A stretch of DNA of 64,000 nt from Kitasatospora sp. MMS16-BH015. Its GTDB lineage: Bacteria > Actinomycetota > Actinomycetes > Streptomycetales > Streptomycetaceae. Within the stretch, counting starts at the first letter, position 1. Each line of letters begins with the position of its first letter. The position numbers were made by a program, and so were the translations under genes. Positions 7,426 through 15,736 of this stretch are shown piece by piece. The notes under the pieces are model-generated. The model had not been told where the DNA came from. It saw only the letters and a list, made by a program, of their open reading frames with translations, and searched no databases. Where the stretch lies: NCBI RefSeq assembly GCF_002943525.1, contig NZ_CP025394.1, positions 5,828,001 through 5,892,000 of the forward strand. Direction: 5' to 3'.

Positions 7426-8061
7426 TCAGTCGGCCAGCGGGCTGAGCAGCAGGGTGGTGAAGCGGCGGATCCACTCGGCGGTGACGGGCTCGCCGCTGAC
7501 CAGCATCCGGTGCTCCACGGTGCCGGCGATGGTGTCGAAGATGATGTCGACCTCCTCGCAGGCGGTGGTGTCGTCGAGGTCGGGGCCCAGCTCGCCGCGC
7601 TGCTGGGCCATCGCCCGGCCCTGGCGGACCAGGTGCTTCTGGGGCTCGACGATGCGTTCGCGGATGCGGCGGCGCAGCTCCGGGTCGCGGGTGCCCTCGG
7701 CGAACAGGGCGAGCAGGGCGGCCTGGGTCTCCGGGCGGGCCAGCAGGGCGGCGAACTCGGCCACCACGTGCTCGATGTCGGCCTGCAGGCTGCCCCGGTC
7801 GGTCATCTCCAGCTCGTCGAAGAGGCTGGCCACGGCCTCGATCACCAGGTCGTTCTTGGAGGGCCAGCGGCGGTAGAGGGTGGTCTTGGCCACGCCAGCC
7901 CGGGCGGCCACGTGGCCCATGGTCAGGGCGCCCCAGCCGATCTCGGCCAGGGCGTCCCGGGTCGCGTCCAGGATGGCGCGGTCGGCGCTCGCGCTGCGCG
8001 GGCGCCCCTTGCCGCGCGGCAGGGCGGCGGGGGCGGCCGGCTGCCGGGTGGTGGGGGCCAC
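7426..8061 (-). CDS. TetR-family transcriptional regulator
   Basis: This 211-residue repressor carries the TetR DNA-binding domain at its N-terminus (RAILDATRDALAEIGWGALTM, then GVAKTTLYRRWPSKNDLV, the recognition helix). A helical ligand-binding and dimerisation domain follows, ending RFTTLLLSPLAD. I chose the GTG at 8061 because AGGAGG lies four bases before it and it leaves a short Pro/Arg-rich leader; the frame is open further upstream without another good ribosome site. It is divergent from the thioredoxin-TPR gene, and two palindromes lie in the 376-bp gap. The one at 8117-8130 is well placed for autorepression. The ligand is unknown. Confidence 0.88.
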   Translation of the reverse strand: MAPTTRQPAAPAALPRGKGRPRSASADRAILDATRDALAEIGWGALTMGHVAARAGVAKTTLYRRWPSKNDLVIEAVASLFDELEMTDRGSLQADIEHVVAEFAALLARPETQAALLALFAEGTRDPELRRRIRERIVEPQKHLVRQGRAMAQQRGELGPDLDDTTACEEVDIIFDTIAGTVEHRMLVSGEPVTAEWIRRFTTLLLSPLAD

Positions 8062-8116
8062 CGAGCCTCCTAGCGATGCATACGGAACGGACACGTGGGA
8101 TTCAGTTTCGACCGGT

Positions 8117-8130
8117 TTACTTGTCGGTAA
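8117..8130. promoter_or_regulatory. Candidate TetR auto-operator
   Basis: TTACTTGTCGGTAA has the symmetric ends TTAC and GTAA around six bases, in a locally AT-rich stretch 56 bp before the TetR start. This is the type and position of site that TetR-family proteins commonly use for autoregulation. The assignment is inference. Confidence 0.4.
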
Positions 8131-8257
8131 CTTCTCCGGGGGAGGCCACCGTAGCGACATGTCGTCCTCCGTCGCAGCCGGGGGAGTCGGGAAAGTGGGG
8201 CAGCTCACGTCCGTGGAGCCCCGGGCGGGCTTGCGGCGGGGGCCCTCGGTGCAGATA

Positions 8258-8274
8258 CGCTACGACTCGTAGCG
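8258..8274. promoter_or_regulatory. Perfect 17-bp palindrome between TetR and thioredoxin-TPR genes
   Basis: CGCTACGA and TCGTAGCG flank a single C, a perfect dyad in the divergent intergenic region about 164 bp before the thioredoxin-TPR start. Its one-base centre rules out a hairpin loop, which points to a dimeric repressor site. The remainder of the region 8062-8437 shows no gene. Confidence 0.5.
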
Positions 8275-8437
8275 AAAGAGCGACAACCACGCGGTGCGCG
8301 CCCCAGGGATCGGGCCCCCGCGAGGCGCGGGTGGGGACCCGCGCCGTAGCTCGGCGCAGGGGAGCGGGGGAGTCCCGGGTACGACCTTTCCCGGCGGTTG
8401 GCACACGCCACCCGCGCGAACGGGGGAGGATGGTCTC

Positions 8438-9430
8438 ATGCAGCCACGGAATTCGCGTCTCAACAGCTCCGCCCTGCGCGGTGCGGTCGACCTCGCCGCC
8501 GTCAAGGCGGCCGGGGAGGCAGCTCAGAAGGCCGAGCAGGCCCGGGCCGAGCGGGCCCGGCAGGCCGCCGCCGCCGAGGCGGACGGTACGGCCCCGGCGG
8601 GGCCCTCGTACCCGCTCGTCATCGATGTCACCGAGGACACCTTCGAGACCGAGGTCGTGCAGCGCTCGGCCGAGGTACCGGTCGTGGTGGACTTCTGGGC
8701 CGAGTGGTGCGGCCCGTGCAAGCAGCTCAGCCCGGTGCTGGAGAAGCTGGCCGAGGAGTACGCCGGCCGGATCGTGCTCGCCAAGATCGACGTGGACTCC
8801 AACCAGCTGATCGCCCAGCAGTTCGGCATCCAGGGCATCCCGGCCGTGATGGCCGTGGTCGCGGGCCAGCTGGTGCCGCTGTTCCAGGGCGCCGAGCGCG
8901 AGGACAACGTCCGCAAGGTGCTCGACCAGCTGATCGCGGTGGCCGAGCAGCGGTTCGGCATCGTCGGCGGCACCGGCGCGGTCGCCGCGGTCGGCGAGGA
9001 CGCCCCGGCCCTGCCGGAGGACCCGGCGCTGGCCGCCGCCCACGACGCGCTCGACCGGGGCGACCTGGGCGGGGCCGTCCAGGCGTACCAGAACGTGCTG
9101 GCGGACCAGCCGGGCAACGCCGAGGCCAAGCTGGGCCTGGCCCAGGCCCAGCTGCTGCACCGGGTGGAGAAGTTCGACCCACAGGCCGTCCGCGCGGCGG
9201 CCGCCGCCGATCCGAAGGATGTCGCGGCCCAGCTGGACGCGGCCGACCTGGATCTGGTGGGCGGTCATGTCGAGGACGCCTTCGGCCGACTGGTGAGCAC
9301 CGTGGGCCGGACCTTCGGCGAGGACCGGGACGCCGCGCGGGTGCGGCTGCTCGAGCTGTTCGAGGTGATCGGCCCGGAGGACCCGAGGGTCACCGCGGCC
9401 CGGCAGGCGCTGGCCCGGGTGCTCTTCTGA
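8438..9430 (+). CDS. Thioredoxin-TPR protein, CnoX/YbbN type
   Basis: This 330-residue cytoplasmic protein starts with an Ala/Glu-rich helical leader of about 55 residues. A thioredoxin domain (about 58-165) follows, with the active site WCGPC (Cys91 and Cys94) and the cis-proline region GIQGIPAV. The C-terminal TPR-like region of about 150 residues (ALDRGDLGGAVQAYQNVLADQ) completes the protein. This layout is that of E. coli YbbN/CnoX, a redox-linked holdase; unlike E. coli YbbN, a complete CGPC is kept, so disulfide reductase activity is possible. The ATG at 8438 follows GGGGGAGGA. A 15-bp hairpin downstream ends the transcript. Confidence 0.9.
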   Translation: MQPRNSRLNSSALRGAVDLAAVKAAGEAAQKAEQARAERARQAAAAEADGTAPAGPSYPLVIDVTEDTFETEVVQRSAEVPVVVDFWAEWCGPCKQLSPVLEKLAEEYAGRIVLAKIDVDSNQLIAQQFGIQGIPAVMAVVAGQLVPLFQGAEREDNVRKVLDQLIAVAEQRFGIVGGTGAVAAVGEDAPALPEDPALAAAHDALDRGDLGGAVQAYQNVLADQPGNAEAKLGLAQAQLLHRVEKFDPQAVRAAAAADPKDVAAQLDAADLDLVGGHVEDAFGRLVSTVGRTFGEDRDAARVRLLELFEVIGPEDPRVTAARQALARVLF

Positions 9431-9547
9431 GCGGTGGCCCCGGGCCGTTCGTGCGCCTTGGTTGGCACGGTCGGTGACCTGCGGTGTCGCTGGTGATTTG
9501 CCGACAAAGCGGGCGTAGGCACCGAGGTTTACCAAATCTTGACAACG

Positions 9548-9582
9548 CCCCTCACTGGTCACGCTCGGTGGCCAATGAGGGG
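9548..9582 (+). terminator. Hairpin terminator after the thioredoxin-TPR gene
   Basis: A 15-nt arm CCCCTCACTGGTCAC pairs with GTGGCCAATGAGGGG around the loop GCTCG, with two mismatched or wobble positions. TGTTTC follows. It lies 118 bp after the stop codon, which is rather far, so processing or read-through regulation is also possible. Confidence 0.6.
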
Positions 9583-10122
9583 TGTTTCGCCCATGTTTCC
9601 CAGGGGTTTCCACATCACGAAACCTCCACGGGGTGACGATCGGTAGTCGCGCCTTGGATTCCATGATCGCTGGCATCCGTTGTTGGATTACCCGTCAGTA
9701 ACGCACCCCTTGTGCTTCGCCTGGGATTCAAGCACGATCGGCGACGCCCGGTCCCCTCGATTCGCAGTGTCTCGCGGGGGTCCCCACCGGGCGAGCCGCC
9801 GGCTCCGGCCGGAGGTCACGAGGGCAGGGGGGTATCCGCAGATCCCACACCGCGGTTCCTGTTCCTCACGGCGGTCGCGCAGCCCGCGCGGTCGTCCATG
9901 GTTGTCGCTCGGGGGTGATCGCCGGTGTCGTCGGTCGTACCCGCTGCCCTGGAGGCAGCCGGTGCCGGGAACGGGAGTGCCGCAGTCGCGGCCGCTGCCG
10001 CGCTCGCCGACGCCCGAAGCGCTCTCCGCTACCGAGGACGTAGCTCTCTCCCATCCCAGGCCAACTCCGGTGCGGGAAGCACCGGATGCAGCTGGAGATG
10101 TACGTCCTGAAGGAGGACTCGG
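9583..10122. other. Long intergenic leader before the DUF6230 gene
   Basis: No gene is convincing here. The frames that cross it lack ribosome sites, and their translations are Arg/Pro/Ser-rich noise. The start of the region (9590-9740) is AT-richer and probably promoter DNA for the operon at 10123. An 8-bp hairpin, TCCGGTGC with GCACCGGA around GGGAA at 10066-10086, lies 36 bp before the next ATG. Confidence 0.45.
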
Positions 10123-10761
10123 ATGTCCCAGACTTACGGCAAGACCAGCTGGAAGCGCTTCGCCCTGGTGATGGTGCCCAGCGTCGCCGCGACCGCCGCG
10201 ATCGGTGTCGGCCTGGCGAACAACGCGCTTGCCGCGTCGTTCAGCGTCTCCGGCCAGCAGTTCAAGGTCAGCGTCGCCGACCTGGACGGCACCAACTTCG
10301 CCCAGTACGGCGACGTGGACTCCGGCCCGGCCGGTGCCCACCCGATCGCCGTCTCGGCCTTCGACCACGCCACCATCCAGAAGCTGTGCCAGTCGGTGCC
10401 GACCAACCTCGGCCCGCTCGGCACCTGGGTGCTGAAGCTCAACGCCGGTGACGACCCGAGCAAGCCGGTCCAGGCCGACAACCTGATGATCGGTCTCGAC
10501 TCGCTCAACGCCGACGCGACCTTCGACAACCCGAACGCCGCCAACGACGGCAAGGCCGGCATCAACATCGGCCAGGACGCCTCGACCCTGGCGGGCAACG
10601 CCAAGGGCCGCGTCGGCGGCTTCGGCCAGGCGGCCCCGCACGCCCACCTGACCGGTGTGCAGCAGACCGCGTGGTCCACCTCGGCCGGCACCTTCAAGCT
10701 GGCGGGCCTGCACCTGAGCATCTCCAAGGCCGACAAGCCCGGCGACGGCGAGTGCTTCTAA
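10123..10761 (+). CDS. Exported DUF6230 family protein
   Basis: This 212-residue protein has a signal-peptide-like N-terminus: basic residues (YGKTSWKRF), a hydrophobic core to about residue 33 and a likely cleavage after NNALA. The mature part is rich in Ala, Asn, Asp and Gly, with only two cysteines. The family was once annotated as cholesterol esterase, but I see no Ser-His-Asp lipase motif and do not support that function. Related proteins are usually followed by a DUF6114 membrane protein, as here. AAGGAGGACTCGG precedes the ATG. It is the first gene of a three-gene operon. Its C-terminal segment resembles the end of the third gene's product. Confidence 0.85.
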   Translation: MSQTYGKTSWKRFALVMVPSVAATAAIGVGLANNALAASFSVSGQQFKVSVADLDGTNFAQYGDVDSGPAGAHPIAVSAFDHATIQKLCQSVPTNLGPLGTWVLKLNAGDDPSKPVQADNLMIGLDSLNADATFDNPNAANDGKAGINIGQDASTLAGNAKGRVGGFGQAAPHAHLTGVQQTAWSTSAGTFKLAGLHLSISKADKPGDGECF

Positions 10762-10883
10762 GGTTCTGATCGCCGTCCCCGTGGACGGCTCGGAACTCTG
10801 CGGTCGGGGGCGGGCGCGTGCGTGCGCGCCCCCGACCGCGCTACCAGTTGTCCCCTCGTACCCATCATCGAGGAGCTCGCACC

Positions 10884-11366
10884 ATGTCCAGCGCAACTGC
10901 CACCGAGTGGCCCCAGGAGCAGGAGACGTCCGGGTTCGCCCGGCTGCGACTGAGGTTCCGTGACTGGCGCCGCACGCGCCCGTTCTGGGGCGGCCTGCTG
11001 GCCGTGTTGGCGGGCCTCCCGATCCTCTACTTCCCGTACGCCAAGATGCACTTGGGCCAGCTGACCATGACGATGGCGACCACCGGCGGGGCCGGTTCGC
11101 TGATCATCGGCATCCTGGTGATGGTGCTCGGCGTGACCGCCTGGGTGCAGCCGCTGGTGCGGGTCTTCTGCGGGATCGCCACCACCATCCTCGCGCTGGT
11201 CTCGGTGCCGGTCTCCAACCTCGGCGGCTTCGGCCTGGGCCTGATCCTCGGCCTGCTGGGCGGCGGTCTGATGTGTGCCTGGGCCCCGCTCAAGGTGACG
11301 CCGGCCCTGGACGGCCCGGCCGACGCGGCCGCAGCGGGCGAGGCCGACCCCGAGGAGCAGCCGTGA
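10884..11366 (+). CDS. DUF6114 family integral membrane protein
   Basis: This 160-residue protein has a charged cytoplasmic N-terminus (RLRLRFRDWRRTRPFW). Four hydrophobic segments follow at roughly 37-54, 63-84, 90-112 and 118-137, and then an acidic Ala-rich tail. I recognise the arrangement as DUF6114, regularly found beside DUF6230 genes in streptomycetes; the function is not known. The ATG at 10884 follows GAGGAGCTCGCACC. Its TGA overlaps the GTG of the next gene, so the two are translationally coupled and the products may form one envelope complex. Confidence 0.85.
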   Translation: MSSATATEWPQEQETSGFARLRLRFRDWRRTRPFWGGLLAVLAGLPILYFPYAKMHLGQLTMTMATTGGAGSLIIGILVMVLGVTAWVQPLVRVFCGIATTILALVSVPVSNLGGFGLGLILGLLGGGLMCAWAPLKVTPALDGPADAAAAGEADPEEQP

Positions 11367-12907
11367 CAGTCGGCGAGCCGAAGGTGCCGGGCCCCCGGCA
11401 CGCGGTGCCCCGGGTCTCCACCCGGACCAAGCTGCGCGGCAAGGCACTGGCCATCGCGGCCATGCCGACCGCCCTGCTGATGGGCGCCATCCCGACCCTG
11501 GCGATGGCCGACTCCCCGCACTCGCAGCCGAACGCCTGCGCGAGCGCGCCGGACACCGTGATCGAGGAGATCCCGGTGCCCAAGAGCTCGATCACCCCGC
11601 TGCCCAACCCGAGCGGTACGGGAGCGCCGCAGCAGGCGCCCACCGCCTACCCGGGCACCACCACGGCCACCCCGACGGCGAGCCCGACCGCCGCCGCCTC
11701 CACCGCGCCGACCACCCCGGTCTCCCACCCGGTGCTCACGCCCCGGACGGTGACGACCCCTCAGTCCGCCGCCCAGTCCCCTCAGGCCGCCCAGTCGGCC
11801 AAGGAGGCCCCGCACGCGGCCGCCCCGGCGGCCCAGGCCCAGGCCCCGGCCGCGCCCGCCGCGCAGGCCCCGGCCGCCGCGCCGAGCGCGAGCGCGCCAG
11901 CGGTGAGCGACAGCCCGAGCCCTGCCGCGGCCCGCGCCGAGGTGAAGGCCGACGACCTGTGGGACGTCCTCGACATCCTGCACCTGGGCCACAAGCCCAC
12001 GCCGACCCCGGCCCCGCCGGCCCCCGCGCCGGTGAAGACGGCGACCCCGGCCCCGTCCACCCCGACCCCGGCGCCCTCCGCCCCCGCCCCGGCGAGCTCC
12101 GGCAGCGCGCCGAGCGCGCCGAGCGTGCCGACGGCGCCCACCACGGACCCGGGCACCCCGGGTGACGCGGGTGCCAAGCCCGGCACCGGCCCGGCCGCCG
12201 GGACGAGCACGGCCCCGCAGCCGCCCGCTGAGCACCCGGCCGGCGCCACCGCCGCGCCCACCGCGAGCGCCAGCCCCTCGGCGAGCGCGAGCGGCGGAAC
12301 CAAGCGGGTCGGCACCCCGGCGCAGCCGGCTCCCTCGGCCTCGCCGAGCACGAATCCGAACTGCCAGGTGGACGCGCACGCCCTGAAGGCGAACGGCACC
12401 GAGCCGGGCATCCAGGTGCCGGAGCAGAGCTGGACCCTGCTGACCTCCAAGCTGGACCTGTACCACGCCCAGTTCTACGGCGTGGTGGACGTGCGGACCG
12501 CGACCACCACCAAGCGGGTGCTCAAGTTCGTGGTGCAGAACGTCGACATCGAGAACCTCGACATGTCCTCGCTGGAGGGCAACGGGGTGACCTTCCACGT
12601 GAAGGGCGCACCCGGCTCGACCTCGACCATGCGGCACGGCCCGGTCACCATGTACGTCGAGCGGCTCTCCGGTCACCTGAGCAAGGTGATCGGCCTGCCG
12701 ATCCCGATCGACCTGGGCAAGATCACGCTCACCCCGACCACGCTGCCGCAGTGGCTGTACGACCTGATCGGCGCGATCCCGATCCCGCTGGACCTGGAGC
12801 TCAAGCAGGTCACGGCCGTGCAGGCGGGCCAGTTCGGCGGCGCGCTGACCATCCCGGGGATGCACATGTACAACGACAAGCAGGCCTACCCGCCCGCCGA
12901 CCTCTGA
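11363..12907 (+). CDS. Secreted Pro/Ala/Thr-rich protein with DUF6230-like C-terminal domain
   Basis: This 514-residue protein starts at a GTG overlapping the previous stop (GTGA). A basic leader and hydrophobic segment (KALAIAAMPTALLMGAIPTLA, with cleavage likely after AMA near residue 49) indicate export. Residues about 75-330 are low-complexity Pro/Ala/Thr/Ser, with runs such as PTPAPPAPAPVKTATPAPS, a probable cell-wall spanner. The C-terminal 180 residues form a folded domain. Its end (VTAVQAGQFGGALTIPGMHM) resembles the DUF6230 protein two genes upstream (VQQTAWSTSAGTFKLAGLHL). I see no LPXTG or catalytic motif. With its neighbours it probably forms a surface-exposed assembly of unknown role. 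Confidence 0.8.
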   Translation: MTVGEPKVPGPRHAVPRVSTRTKLRGKALAIAAMPTALLMGAIPTLAMADSPHSQPNACASAPDTVIEEIPVPKSSITPLPNPSGTGAPQQAPTAYPGTTTATPTASPTAAASTAPTTPVSHPVLTPRTVTTPQSAAQSPQAAQSAKEAPHAAAPAAQAQAPAAPAAQAPAAAPSASAPAVSDSPSPAAARAEVKADDLWDVLDILHLGHKPTPTPAPPAPAPVKTATPAPSTPTPAPSAPAPASSGSAPSAPSVPTAPTTDPGTPGDAGAKPGTGPAAGTSTAPQPPAEHPAGATAAPTASASPSASASGGTKRVGTPAQPAPSASPSTNPNCQVDAHALKANGTEPGIQVPEQSWTLLTSKLDLYHAQFYGVVDVRTATTTKRVLKFVVQNVDIENLDMSSLEGNGVTFHVKGAPGSTSTMRHGPVTMYVERLSGHLSKVIGLPIPIDLGKITLTPTTLPQWLYDLIGAIPIPLDLELKQVTAVQAGQFGGALTIPGMHMYNDKQAYPPADL

Positions 12908-12935
12908 GCCGCCGGCTTCCGGGCCGCAGACGCCC

Positions 12936-12973
12936 GTGGGGCGCCCCCTCCGTGCCGGGAGGGGGCGCCCCAC
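12936..12973. terminator. Strong bidirectional terminator
   Basis: A perfect 16-bp stem (GTGGGGCGCCCCCTCC with its complement) closes a 6-nt loop GTGCCG. It lies between the convergent DUF6230-like operon and pyk, 20 bp from the pyk stop, and can serve both strands. Confidence 0.85.
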
Positions 12974-12993
12974 AGGTGTTTCCGGGCTCGGGC

Positions 12994-14424
12994 CTAGAGG
13001 CCGGCGCGGGCGCCCAGGTGGTGCACCTGGACCATGTTGGTGTTGCCGGGGATGCCGGGCGGGGAGCCGGCCGTGACGATCACCGTCTCGCCCTCGGTGA
13101 GGCGGTTCAGGCGCAGCAGCTCGCGGTCGACCTGGAGCACCATCTCGTCGGTGGTGTTGACCTGCTCGGTCACGTACGCCTCGACGCCCCAGCTCAGCGA
13201 GAGCTGGTTGCGGGTGCAGGCGTCCGGGGTGAAGGCGATCACCGGGATCGGCGAGCGGTACCGGGAGAGCCGGCGGGCGGTGTCGCCGGACTTGGTGAAG
13301 GCCACCAGGCCCTTGGCGTTCAGGAAGTCGCCCAGCTCGCAGGCGGCGCGGGCGATCGAGCCGCCCTGGGTGCGCGGCTTGCGGCCCGGGTTGAGCGGCT
13401 GGAGGCCCTGCGCGAGCAGCTCCTCCTCGGCCGTCTCGGCGATCCGGCTCATGGTCTTGACCGTCTCGACCGGGTACTTGCCGACGCTGGACTCGGCGGA
13501 GAGCATCACCGCGTCGGCGCCGTCCAGGATGGCGTTGGCGACGTCGGAGGCCTCGGCGCGGGTCGGCCGCGAGGCGTGGATCATCGACTCCATCATCTGG
13601 GTGGCGACGATCACCGGCTTGGCGTTGCGGCGGGCCAGCGTGATGAGCTGCTTCTGCACCAGCGGCACCCGCTCCAGCGGGTACTCCACCGCGAGGTCGC
13701 CGCGGGCGACCATGATGGCGTCGAAGGCGAGGACGATCTCCTCCATGGCCTCGACGGCCTGCGGCTTCTCGATCTTGGCGATGACCGGCACCCGGATGCC
13801 GACCTCGTCCATGACCTTGTGCACGTCGTTGATGTCGGCGGCGTTGCGGACGAAGGAGAGCGCGACCATGTCGACGCCCAGTTCCAGGGCGAAGCGCAGG
13901 TCCTCCTTGTCCTTCTCGGAGAGGGCGGGGACGTTGACGGCCGCGCCGGGGAGGTTGATCCCCTTGTTGTTCGAGAGCACGCCGCCCTCGACGACCACGG
14001 TCTTCACGCGGGGGCCGTCGACGCTGACGACCTCCAGGGCGATGACGCCGTCGTTGATCAGGATCGGGTCGCCGGGCTTCACGTCGCCGGGCAGGCCCTT
14101 GTAGGTGGTGCCGCAGATGTACTGGTCACCGGGGACGTCCTCGGTGGTGATGGTGAAGTGGTCGCCGTTGTCCACCGTCACCGGTCCGTTGGCGAAGGTC
14201 GCCAGACGGATCTTGGGCCCCTGCAGGTCGGCCAGCACACCGATGGTGCGGCCGGTGTCGGCGGAGACCTGGCGGACCTTGCGGTACCGCTCCTCGTGCT
14301 CCGCGTGGGAGCCGTGGCTCATGTTGAGTCGGGCGACGTTCATGCCCGCTTCGACGATGGCCTTCAGCTGTTCGTAGGAGTCCGTGGCCGGACCCAGGGT
14401 GCAGACAATTTTCGCTCGGCGCAT
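12994..14424 (-). CDS. pyk: Pyruvate kinase
   Basis: This 476-residue enzyme converts phosphoenolpyruvate and ADP to pyruvate and ATP in lower glycolysis. It is full length for the family. Visible landmarks are the N-terminal RRAKIVCTLGPATDS, the nucleotide and K+ site region (NVARLNMSHGS), the metal and substrate segment LADLQGPKIR, the catalytic lysine motif VIAKIEKPQAVEAMEEI, and MVARGDLAVE. The C-terminal allosteric domain ends in GNTNMVQVHHLGA. The ATG at 14424 gives the canonical start; the open frame extends upstream without family similarity. It follows ackA on the same strand after a 103-bp gap that probably holds its own promoter. Streptomycetes often have two paralogues; this one sits with acetate genes. 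Confidence 0.97.
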   Translation of the reverse strand: MRRAKIVCTLGPATDSYEQLKAIVEAGMNVARLNMSHGSHAEHEERYRKVRQVSADTGRTIGVLADLQGPKIRLATFANGPVTVDNGDHFTITTEDVPGDQYICGTTYKGLPGDVKPGDPILINDGVIALEVVSVDGPRVKTVVVEGGVLSNNKGINLPGAAVNVPALSEKDKEDLRFALELGVDMVALSFVRNAADINDVHKVMDEVGIRVPVIAKIEKPQAVEAMEEIVLAFDAIMVARGDLAVEYPLERVPLVQKQLITLARRNAKPVIVATQMMESMIHASRPTRAEASDVANAILDGADAVMLSAESSVGKYPVETVKTMSRIAETAEEELLAQGLQPLNPGRKPRTQGGSIARAACELGDFLNAKGLVAFTKSGDTARRLSRYRSPIPVIAFTPDACTRNQLSLSWGVEAYVTEQVNTTDEMVLQVDRELLRLNRLTEGETVIVTAGSPPGIPGNTNMVQVHHLGARAGL

Positions 14425-14527
14425 ATCCGTCAGTCTATCCGTTCGTGTTATGGGTGCATTTTCGCTCGAACCGAGAGAAATCGCCGACGAACCATTCCGA
14501 GGCATGGGACGACCGGCTGACATCCGG

Positions 14528-15736
14528 TCAACCGGCCCCGTGCACCAGGGCGAAGGCCTGCTGGGCGATCTCCAGCTCCTCGTCGGTGGGCACCACGGCC
14601 ACCGTCACCCGGGCGTACTCCGGAGAGATGACCCGGGCCTCGCCCGAGCGCACCGAGTTGAGTTCCGGGTCCACCGAGATGCCCAGCTCCTCCAGGCCCG
14701 CGGTGGCCGCCGCGCGCACCGGCGCGGCGTTCTCGCCGACCCCGGCGGTGAAGGCGATCGCGTCCACCCGGCCGAGCACCGCGTAGTAGGCGCCGATGTA
14801 CTTGCGCAGCCGGTGCACGTAGGCGTCGAAGGCGAGCCTGGCATCCGCGTCGCCCTCCTCCGCGCGGCGCATGATCTCGCGCATGTCGTTGTCCCCGCAC
14901 AGGCCCAGCAGGCCGCTGCGGCGGTTGAGCAGGTTGTCGATCTCGTCGATCGACAGGCCGCCCACCCGGTGCAGGTGGAAGACCACGCCCGGGTCCACGT
15001 CACCCGAACGGGTGCCCATCACCAGGCCCTCCAGCGGGGTCAGGCCCATCGAGGTGTCCACGCACACCCCGCCGGCCACGGCCGAGGCCGAGCCGCCGTT
15101 GCCCAGGTGCAGCACGATCACGTTGACCTCGGCCGGGGCCTTGCCGAGCAGCTCGGCGGTGGCCCGGGAGACGTACTGGTGCGAGGTGCCGTGGAAGCCG
15201 TACCGGCGCACCCGGTGCTCGTCGGCCACCGCCTTGTCGATCGCGTACCGGGCCGCGTGCTCGGGCATGGTCGCGTGGAAGGCGGTGTCGAAGACGGCCA
15301 CCTGGGGGAGGTCCGGGCGCAGCGCCCGGGCCACCTCGATGCCGGTGATGTTGGCGGGGTTGTGCAGCGGGGCCACCGGCACCAGGCGGCGGACCTCGGC
15401 CAGCACCTCGTCGTCGATCAGCGTGGGCGCGGTGAACCGCATCCCGCCGTGCACCACCCGGTGGCCGATCGCGGCCAGCTCGGGGGAGTCCAGGCCGAGC
15501 CCGTCGGCGGTCAGCTCCTCGGCCACCGACTTGAGGCCGGCGGCGTGGTCGGCGAAGACCTCCAGCCGCTCGCGTCTGTCCCCGGCCCGGGTGGTGTGCA
15601 CCAGGCGGCCGTTGGCCTCCCCGATCCGCTCGACCAGCCCGGAGGCCAGCCGGGCGCCGTCCAGCATGTCGATCAGTTGGTACTTGACCGAGGAGGAACC
15701 GGCGTTGAGGACCAGGACTCGGGTGCCCGCGCTCAC
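14528..15736 (-). CDS. ackA: Acetate kinase
   Basis: This 402-residue member of the ASKHA superfamily interconverts acetyl phosphate plus ADP and acetate plus ATP. Signatures include VLVLNAGSSSVKYQ at the N-terminus, GHRVVHGG, the active-site RYGFHGTSHQYV with its histidine, the phosphate loop HLGNGGSASAV, TRSGDVDPG, and the C-terminal FTAGVGENA. The GTG start overlaps the pta stop codon (GTGA) and is preceded by AGAAGGAGTCCA, so pta and ackA form a coupled operon that interconverts acetyl-CoA and acetate with substrate-level ATP formation. Confidence 0.97.
   Translation of the reverse strand: MSAGTRVLVLNAGSSSVKYQLIDMLDGARLASGLVERIGEANGRLVHTTRAGDRRERLEVFADHAAGLKSVAEELTADGLGLDSPELAAIGHRVVHGGMRFTAPTLIDDEVLAEVRRLVPVAPLHNPANITGIEVARALRPDLPQVAVFDTAFHATMPEHAARYAIDKAVADEHRVRRYGFHGTSHQYVSRATAELLGKAPAEVNVIVLHLGNGGSASAVAGGVCVDTSMGLTPLEGLVMGTRSGDVDPGVVFHLHRVGGLSIDEIDNLLNRRSGLLGLCGDNDMREIMRRAEEGDADARLAFDAYVHRLRKYIGAYYAVLGRVDAIAFTAGVGENAAPVRAAATAGLEELGISVDPELNSVRSGEARVISPEYARVTVAVVPTDEELEIAQQAFALVHGAG

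Noticed and set aside
10123..10761. Cholesterol esterase function for the DUF6230 protein
   Set aside because: No GxSxG, oxyanion or other hydrolase motif is present; the name seems a legacy annotation.
9680..10896. Open frames on both strands around the leader of the DUF6230 gene
   Set aside because: No ribosome sites, Arg/Ser/Pro-rich translations, and no domain resemblance; the DUF6230 gene itself has a strong SD.
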